Origin: CBDHHC01 sp050633205
GTDB lineage: Bacteria; Pseudomonadota; Alphaproteobacteria; Rhizobiales; CBDHHC01
DNA: 27,964 nt
Assembly (NCBI GenBank): GCA_050633205.1
Contig: JBOEGA010000017.1
Location: forward strand, 1-27,964
Direction: 5' to 3'
Shown: positions 22,298-27,964 of the stretch, piece by piece
Numbering within the stretch: position 1 is the first letter of the stretch
Layout of the letters: each line of letters starts with the position of its first letter
Position numbers and translations under genes: made by a program
Notes under the pieces: generated by a model
The model's input: only the letters and a program-made list of their open reading frames with translations
The model's database searches: none
What the model was told of the DNA's origin: nothing

Positions 22298-24493
22298 CTA
22301 ACCTCTGCCCACCATTGACTGATAATAGGCATGAAGGCGGGTTAGCCTCTGGGATATATTTTCTGCTCTGGTCAGATATTCCTGACTTTGCTGCATTGCA
22401 ATCTGCTGCCTTGTTGAGGCTTCATCCTGAGCGCCGGTATTTGCAGGGGTATATTGCTCGCCAGACTGGTGGTTGAGCATATCCGCACGTTCCTGTAACT
22501 CATCCATTCTTTGCTGTAAAATACTAACAACAGCAGAGTTTACAGCTGCATAGTTGTTGATTGAATCTTTGGTATTCTCATTCAGTTCAGACTTGGCCGA
22601 CTGAACAAGCCGCTCCACCATAGGAAAGAAGTCATTCTTAATGAGTGTAACAAGCTCATTAGCCCACTCTTCTTCCTTGCGTTTCTTTTTCCACCATTGT
22701 TTCCACCAGCTATTATCAAGATCCAGGGAAATCGTGTGGTTCAATGCCAATGTTGAAAGGTACGGCTCTCCTTCCAGAACATCTTTTAAATTCAGAAACT
22801 CATTATTTATATGAGGGGCAACTTCGGCTAGTATCTTTCTTAATTCATCAACCGCAGTTGCCTGCGCTGCATTTATCTGGCCTGCAGCCTGTTTACAGAT
22901 ATTAAGAAACTCATCTTCCAGTGTGCGCCGGATCTTCATGGTATCACAGCGCCAGACCTTATCCCGCTGCCCCTGCTGGACAGCCCGTACCATATTCAGA
23001 GATTCCGTATCCGCAAACTGAATGATAATATCATTGAGCTTGGTCCTGAAATGGTCAAGAATGGTTTCTTTCAGAGTTTCAAGCTGCTTTTCATATAATA
23101 TATTGCAGTAGGATGCTTTGGAAGACATATCACTCAGATAAGCTATATGCCCGTTTACGGTCTGCACTTCATTACTGGTAGCAGGGTTTATATGTGCGGC
23201 ACCGTTGGCAAAGCCTTTATTCTTGGTCATCTTATTTTTGAGTACTGCCAGAACTGCCTCAACCGCAAGATTCAAATTTGAGATAATCTTGGCGACGGAT
23301 GACCTGCCCTTACCTTTCAACATCAGATGAGAAAGTGTCATTGCAACTTCCGGAATGCCGGAACAGCGGAACATGTTTGCCCGATCTTCCTCAGTCATTG
23401 GTGGCGTATTCTGACCATTTTCAGCGCCTTTCTTCCAGGTATGCTGGCCCCAGATTGCACTACCGACAATTATTGGAAAATCAACAGAAGGGAATTCATT
23501 ATTAAGCATATAACGAACATGAGAACGAATATCCTCTGAATCCTGCCGCCAGTCATTAAGCTGGTCAATTCGGTTGATAAAAATAATAATCCGATCTTTG
23601 TGAAGCCCCTGAAGGATCCTGAGCAGCCCCAGGTCTGTCATTGAAAGAGCCTGCTGAGCATGCAGAACAACAATGAAAATATCAGCACTATCAAGATTTT
23701 GACATGTAATCTCGTCGCGCACGAAGAATGGGTCATTTGTACCCGGGGTATCAATAAGGGCTGTTGGATAAGCAAAAGGAAATGGTTTCAGATAGACGTC
23801 AGCCGCCTCTGTGATATCTGAAAATCTACCGATTTCCGAAGCCCCGACATCATCATTCCAGATTTCTCCAGCACAAACATATTTACGGATAACATCAGAT
23901 GTAACATTGTCATACCAATGGCTTCGTCCAAGTAGCTGATGGAACTCTCCACCCAGCCTCTGCTCCGCACGGGCACGCATTTCAGCCAGCTGGCGGGCAA
24001 GACGCCCTTCCTCGAACCCCGGTAAAAAGCGCTCAACAAGCTCGCGAAGCTTGCCACCACCTTCAGCAATTCTTTGCCAGTCATCTTCTTCGAAAAAATT
24101 AAATTCCGCGCTTTCGCTTGGCAGGTCAATATCTCCGAAATGCAGGCGTGTAACAACAGTCGTCCACGGATTTACGTCCGAAGGAAGTAAATCACTACGG
24201 CCAATTAATGCGTTGATGAATGCACTTTTGCCAGCCTTCATTTGCCCAATTACGGCAACGCGGCATGTCTGAGAAGAAAATTCATTAATGTATTCATTGA
24301 GTAGTTTATGTACATTGGAATCCAGAGAAACTTCATCCAGTAACTTAGATATATCTCTACCATTTTTTTTTAGCTCAGACATAAATGCCTGCATGTCCCG
24401 ACCAATATTCATATCGTCAGGAACTTTTGGCAACTGATCCGGGTTGTGTGCCAAATTCGTTGAGGTATTCAAAACTATCTCACCAATTTCCAT
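22298..24493 (-). CDS. Dynamin-like large GTPase
   Basis: 731-residue protein of the bacterial dynamin family, which bind and remodel membranes through GTP-driven assembly. GTPase motifs: G1 GQMKAGKS (83-90), G2 Thr in TTVV (111-114), G3 DTPG (248-251), G4 NRID (307-310) in place of NKxD. Before G1 is an amphipathic helical stretch (30-75). After the G domain come long helices (about 400-570), then the patch SWWKQWWKKKRKEEEW (595-610), then helices and a Gln-rich coiled end (660-731). There is no membrane-spanning helix; the Trp/Lys patch is the best candidate for lipid contact. The ATG used has a weak, distant GAG; a later ATG at residue 28 is possible. Divergent from the membrane protein and second GTPase described next. 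Biological role unknown. Confidence 0.87.
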   Translation of the reverse strand: MEIGEIVLNTSTNLAHNPDQLPKVPDDMNIGRDMQAFMSELKKNGRDISKLLDEVSLDSNVHKLLNEYINEFSSQTCRVAVIGQMKAGKSAFINALIGRSDLLPSDVNPWTTVVTRLHFGDIDLPSESAEFNFFEEDDWQRIAEGGGKLRELVERFLPGFEEGRLARQLAEMRARAEQRLGGEFHQLLGRSHWYDNVTSDVIRKYVCAGEIWNDDVGASEIGRFSDITEAADVYLKPFPFAYPTALIDTPGTNDPFFVRDEITCQNLDSADIFIVVLHAQQALSMTDLGLLRILQGLHKDRIIIFINRIDQLNDWRQDSEDIRSHVRYMLNNEFPSVDFPIIVGSAIWGQHTWKKGAENGQNTPPMTEEDRANMFRCSGIPEVAMTLSHLMLKGKGRSSVAKIISNLNLAVEAVLAVLKNKMTKNKGFANGAAHINPATSNEVQTVNGHIAYLSDMSSKASYCNILYEKQLETLKETILDHFRTKLNDIIIQFADTESLNMVRAVQQGQRDKVWRCDTMKIRRTLEDEFLNICKQAAGQINAAQATAVDELRKILAEVAPHINNEFLNLKDVLEGEPYLSTLALNHTISLDLDNSWWKQWWKKKRKEEEWANELVTLIKNDFFPMVERLVQSAKSELNENTKDSINNYAAVNSAVVSILQQRMDELQERADMLNHQSGEQYTPANTGAQDEASTRQQIAMQQSQEYLTRAENISQRLTRLHAYYQSMVGRG

Positions 24494-24871
24494 TTTAACG
24501 CGTCGCTCTCGGTAGTTTCAGAGGTAAACCAGTTCTTATAAATCCGGTTTATCAAAACAGTCATTCTATCAACAGAAAGTCATCATACGTTCATTTGAAC
24601 TTCAATAATGCAATGCACAATACCCCTGAGAATGTCATTTACTTGATTATCTCTTTATAATGTGATTTTTCTTTGTCTCCCGACCGGGAAAACAACATTG
24701 CTGTTCTTTGTTTATGGTAAATGTATGACTTTTTATCTTCTGAAGAATTTCTTTGTAAATTTATTGAATCACGATTGTGTTAAGCGTAAGGTCATTTGCA
24801 AATAGAATATAAAATCAACATAGTTTTATATTTTAAATCACTGGCGGACAAGAAACAGAGTCATTTGAGTT
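24494..24871. promoter_or_regulatory. 378-base divergent control region of the GTPase module
   Basis: AT-rich and gene-free. It contains a 9-bp inverted repeat AATATAAAA/TTTTATATT (24806-24832, 9-base spacer), 40 bases before the plus-strand start. It also has TTGCAA (24796-24801), a possible -35 box, and TCCCG/CGGGA (24678-24689). A shared region would let one signal switch the dynamin gene and the plus-strand pair together. Only the symmetries are seen; regulation is an inference. Confidence 0.45.
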
Positions 24872-25654
24872 ATGAAGAAAAGCGAACCTAAATCTGAGAT
24901 TGAAATCGATGAGATCAAAACGATCCTGAATCAACTTCAGTCGATGCAGGTGCCAACGAACAAAAATACTCCCCAATCAAATGCGAGTACTCCGCCCAAA
25001 AGCCCGGTACAGCCGCAAGTTCCTCCTGCCAGCTCCGCCCCTGAAATGATTTCAGGCACTAAAGGTGGGGACTATACAATAATTGCGGCTTTCTCTGCCT
25101 GTTTTGCAGCAAGTCTAATTGGCGGCTTCTTTTTATATAACAATCACAATGATGTACGAAATGCCCTCAAGGATTTTACTAATCCCAAGATTACCGGCAA
25201 CCGTGTAGAAAATACGGAAAAAACAGAAAAAGTGGAACGCACTGCTGTTGCAGAGCCTGTTGAACTGAGACAAAACTCATCCGAAGTTAAAAAGAATGCT
25301 ACTTTATCTGTTCCCTACACCAGCAATACAAACCCCTACCCCCCAAAAAATAACAGGAATGTCAAAAAGGCTGAAGCTCTGATGAAACAGGGCAAAATAC
25401 AGGAAGCCAGGATGCTGCTTACAAAAGAAGCAAGCCAAACCGCTGCGGCGGATGATTTGTCTTATGTGGATGTAGCGTTTCTTCTAGCTCAGAGTTACGA
25501 CCCTAATTATTTGTCCAGCCTGTCTTTTTCCGATTCAGATGCCGATCTTATTGAAGCAGAACGCTGGTACCGCCAGTGGTATAAGGTTGCCAGCAAAAAG
25601 GGAATCGTAAAAAACCAGCAAAGCCTGCAGGGCATTCTTGAAACACTACGATAA
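24872..25654 (+). CDS. Single-pass membrane protein with Pro-rich N-terminus and TPR-like C-terminus
   Basis: I do not recognise a named family. 260 residues. Residues 1-62 are polar and rich in Pro, Ser, Gln and Asn, with an acidic helix at 8-22. One membrane helix spans about 69-89. Residues 95-160 are a low-complexity charged linker. Residues 163-260 are helical and TPR- or Sel1-like: KKAEALMKQGKIQEARMLL, a second pair around YVDVAFLLAQSYD, and AERWYRQWYKVASKKG. A likely topology is N-terminus inside and repeats in the periplasm, but the flanking charges do not settle it. It lies between two dynamin-superfamily GTPase genes, so it may anchor them at the membrane. Start ATG, no strong ribosome site visible. 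Confidence 0.75.
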   Translation: MKKSEPKSEIEIDEIKTILNQLQSMQVPTNKNTPQSNASTPPKSPVQPQVPPASSAPEMISGTKGGDYTIIAAFSACFAASLIGGFFLYNNHNDVRNALKDFTNPKITGNRVENTEKTEKVERTAVAEPVELRQNSSEVKKNATLSVPYTSNTNPYPPKNNRNVKKAEALMKQGKIQEARMLLTKEASQTAAADDLSYVDVAFLLAQSYDPNYLSSLSFSDSDADLIEAERWYRQWYKVASKKGIVKNQQSLQGILETLR

Positions 25655-25758
25655 TCAAATGAAATATCTTCATTACTACAGGTATAACTGCTACTGATTA
25701 TCGTTTAGTGTCTTTATTTAAATGCCATCCTCTTCTAGATTGGTTCTTTATAAGAAAA

Positions 25759-25776
25759 ATGGGACGCGCGCCCCAT
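25759..25776. repeat. GC-rich inverted repeat in the gap before the second GTPase
   Basis: ATGGG/CCCAT around ACGCGCGC, a GC-only island in an AT-rich 151-base gap, 30 bases before the GTPase start. It could be an operator or an mRNA hairpin between two cotranscribed genes. Function unknown. Confidence 0.4.
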
Positions 25777-25805
25777 AACCCGGTGAAATATTTGGATAAT
25801 ATTCT

Positions 25806-26702
25806 ATGATTACAAACCCGCTAACGATCGGCCGCGAAGATCATGAAAAAACCCGCCTTTTCCTGCAACAGCTTGATGCTGCGATGCTTCACCTGGAGTC
25901 CAAACTGTCTGTGCACGAAAGCGTTGAGACTATTGTAAGAGCTCTCAGACGAGTCCGAATGAAACTTGCAAGACCCTTAAGGCTGGCAATTGCAGGGGAA
26001 CTCAATGCCGGAAAGACAACCTTTTCCAACGTTCTTATCGGGAATACAACACTTCCAACGCGGGCAATTTCGAATACAAGAATTCCAACTCTGATCCGTT
26101 ATTCAGAAAAGCCTGAAATAATGGCAACTTTTAATGATGGAAGCAGCCGAATTATCCGCCAGGGTGACTTTGATGATTCTTTGGAGATGATGCGCCTTGA
26201 TGTTGGACTTCCCAATAAGCTTTTGAGATCCGTAGAGGTTCTGGACTGTCCAGGATTATCAGATCCTCATATCCTTCCGAATAATTTCAGCATTGCGCAA
26301 TATCATGTAGATGCAGCAGTATGGTGTACCTCAGGAACGGGCCCCTGGAGAAAAAGTGAAGAAGACAGCTGGCTGGCATTTCCGGAAAGGATCCGGAATA
26401 GAAGTCTTCTGATTGTTACGCGTAAGGATAAGCTGGATGAGGACTCTCAGCATAAGATTCTGCTTCGCCTGCGCCATGAAGTTAAGGGTCTGTTTAATGA
26501 GATTGTCTTTATGTCATCAACAGACGCCCTGCATTCCTATGAAATTGAAATGGACCCACTCGCCGTCTGGAGATATAGCGGCGGGCAGGAGCTGGACCTT
26601 AAACTATCAACGCTGATTGCGCGTATTCAGGATCATCGCTATGAAACTGCAAAAATTGTTACAGACAGATTGACAAACAAATTTCTGAAGCTTCTCTCCT
26701 GA
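25806..26702 (+). CDS. Small dynamin-superfamily GTPase
   Basis: 298-residue GTPase. G1 is GELNAGKT (64-71), the NAGK pattern of dynamin-like proteins; the G2 region is NTRIPT (90-95); G3 is DCPG (147-150). G4 is TRKD (205-208), which departs from NKxD at two places, so nucleotide choice or affinity may be changed. A helical lead (10-55) precedes the G domain, and only about 60 residues follow G4's sheet. It therefore lacks the long stalk of a full dynamin and resembles a G domain plus short bundle. No membrane helix. Probably cotranscribed with the membrane protein upstream (151-base gap). A partner of the 731-residue dynamin is the likely role, since bacterial dynamins often work in unequal pairs. 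Confidence 0.82.
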   Translation: MITNPLTIGREDHEKTRLFLQQLDAAMLHLESKLSVHESVETIVRALRRVRMKLARPLRLAIAGELNAGKTTFSNVLIGNTTLPTRAISNTRIPTLIRYSEKPEIMATFNDGSSRIIRQGDFDDSLEMMRLDVGLPNKLLRSVEVLDCPGLSDPHILPNNFSIAQYHVDAAVWCTSGTGPWRKSEEDSWLAFPERIRNRSLLIVTRKDKLDEDSQHKILLRLRHEVKGLFNEIVFMSSTDALHSYEIEMDPLAVWRYSGGQELDLKLSTLIARIQDHRYETAKIVTDRLTNKFLKLLS

Positions 26703-26706
26703 ACAA

Positions 26707-27964
26707 CTACTTAGCCAGCGATGCCATATAATTTCTCCAGCCACCGAATTCTGTTATTTCAGTAGCTCCTTCAATTCCCTTGCCTTCGCAAATGAACCCT
26801 TTTACCTGCTCTCCCGTATCCAAAGTCAGTGTACCAATTCCCAGAGGAGAGGGTACTCCAACCATGAACTCACCAAATCTTGATTTTGGTACTGCCCAAG
26901 TCTCTATCTCGATGCTTCCACCTTCATCATCCCGTACCAGTCCCGGACGGTATGGAGGACCACCTGCCAATGCATAAAAGCGGTAACATGCTGCTGTTTT
27001 GGCCTTGCGCAGGAAGCGTGCATTTAATCTGGTTAACTCTCCATTTAATGGAAGACCTGACATATGAGCTCCTACAACAGCGAGTTCAATCTCGTCAGTT
27101 GTAGGCTTTCCAGCTGTTTGTGTTAACTCAGGCAACCGCCATCTGGTTGCACCTGGTGAGGTGTTTGATTCCTTCTGCAACACACGCGCCAGAGAGGCAA
27201 GCTTTGCATCCTCTCCTGAAGCAGCGAGAAGTGTTACACTTCCGGGCAGACCATCTTCTCTTTTCGCAACGGGAACAGCAATGCCGCACATATCCAGAAG
27301 ATTTACAAAATTTGTATAGGTTCCAAGTCTTGCGTTGGTATCGAATGGGTCAGATATGACCTGCTCTACCGTATAGTAAGTTGGGGCAGTTGGTACGCAG
27401 AGCATATCAACAGAGGCCAGTACCGGTTCGACCCGGGTTTCCAATTCTTTGAGATAATAGATATTTCTAAAGGCATCTGCCGCAGTAAGCCCTTCTGCTT
27501 TCTCAATAATTTCCCGGGTAATTTCATGTAAAGCATCAGGCTTGCATTTTAACAGGTGCTCAATAACAGTGAAGCGCTCTGCTACCCAGGCACCATCATA
27601 TAACATCTGGGCAACCTGATAGAAGATTGAGAAGTCCAGTTCAACAACTGTACCGCCAAGCTCTCTTATCATATCGAGTGTATGGTCGAATGACTTTTCC
27701 TGCTCTGCATCACCATAAAATTCACGAGTTTCGACACTTGGAACACCAACAGTGAATGTTTCAGGCAATGGTGCCAGATTACTGACAGGTATACGTCGGG
27801 AGAAGCCATCACTGTCGTCATATTCGCTGGTGGCTCTGTAAACAGCAAAGGCGTCATCAACATTCAGGGCAAAAATAGAAATAGTATCCAGAGTTTTACA
27901 AGCAGGCACGACACCAGTTGCAGACAGCGCCCCTAAAGTGGGTTTTAACCCGACAATATTATTC
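26707..27964 (-). CDS. atzF: Allophanate hydrolase, C-terminal portion (5' end outside the window)
   Basis: Hydrolyses allophanate to ammonia and carbon dioxide, the second step of ATP-dependent urea use with urea carboxylase. The frame stays open to the window edge. It reads from NNIVGLKPTLG and SATGVVPACKTLDTISIFA, part of the amidase-signature core, so the catalytic Lys and Ser residues lie beyond the edge. The C-terminal domain that distinguishes allophanate hydrolases is complete: AVVGAHMSGLPLNGELTRL, then AGGPPYRPGL and VGVPSPLGIGTLTL, ending GGWRNYMASLAK. The stop codon is four bases from the stop of the convergent GTPase gene. A urea carboxylase gene is expected beyond the right edge. 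Confidence 0.93.
   Translation of the reverse strand, partial: NNIVGLKPTLGALSATGVVPACKTLDTISIFALNVDDAFAVYRATSEYDDSDGFSRRIPVSNLAPLPETFTVGVPSVETREFYGDAEQEKSFDHTLDMIRELGGTVVELDFSIFYQVAQMLYDGAWVAERFTVIEHLLKCKPDALHEITREIIEKAEGLTAADAFRNIYYLKELETRVEPVLASVDMLCVPTAPTYYTVEQVISDPFDTNARLGTYTNFVNLLDMCGIAVPVAKREDGLPGSVTLLAASGEDAKLASLARVLQKESNTSPGATRWRLPELTQTAGKPTTDEIELAVVGAHMSGLPLNGELTRLNARFLRKAKTAACYRFYALAGGPPYRPGLVRDDEGGSIEIETWAVPKSRFGEFMVGVPSPLGIGTLTLDTGEQVKGFICEGKGIEGATEITEFGGWRNYMASLAK

Overview
The window reads as chromosomal DNA from a moderately AT-rich alphaproteobacterium. The order serS-surE-M23 peptidase-yajC-secD-secF-Mth938 protein-squalene/phytoene-synthase-like protein and the order moaC-moeA-lexA are both, from memory of that class, alphaproteobacterial neighbourhoods. 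A GTTC-N7-GTAC element before lexA and an Fe-S type APS reductase fit the same class. I cannot name a genus. A 31-base run of N (225-255) is an assembly gap near the left edge, and the last gene runs off the right edge.

Left part (288-12084), almost all on the minus strand. Reading with transcription, serS and surE come first, then a LysM/M23 lipoprotein with a degenerate active site. After the plus-strand DUF815 ATPase come yajC, a small secreted hypothetical protein, secD, secF, an NDUFAF3-like (Mth938) protein and an NDUFAF6-like squalene-synthase-fold protein. An exported SGNH/GDSL hydrolase ends the series. Theme: protein export, envelope maintenance and probable complex I assembly factors. 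The pcm gene usually expected between surE and the M23 gene is absent.

Middle part (12246-22142). moaC, moeA and lexA are on the plus strand. moaC is separated from moeA by about 6 kb holding a TRAP transporter (dctP, dctQ, dctM; minus strand), a membrane acyltransferase, a DUF302 periplasmic protein and a MarR regulator. This looks like a block inserted into an ancestral moaC-moeA-lexA order. lexA is followed by a 456-bp region with nested inverted repeats, then cysH (APS reductase) with a strong terminator.

Right part (22298-26702) is the most unusual: a 731-aa dynamin-like GTPase (minus strand) diverges from a single-pass membrane protein with a TPR-like C-terminus and a second, 298-aa dynamin-superfamily GTPase (plus strand). 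I read these three as one candidate membrane-associated GTPase module. A C-terminal portion of allophanate hydrolase, convergent with the second GTPase, closes the window.

I found no tRNA, rRNA, insertion sequence or CRISPR array. Coordinates come from the translated frames and hand reading; start codons were moved where a ribosome binding site or domain start argued for it.
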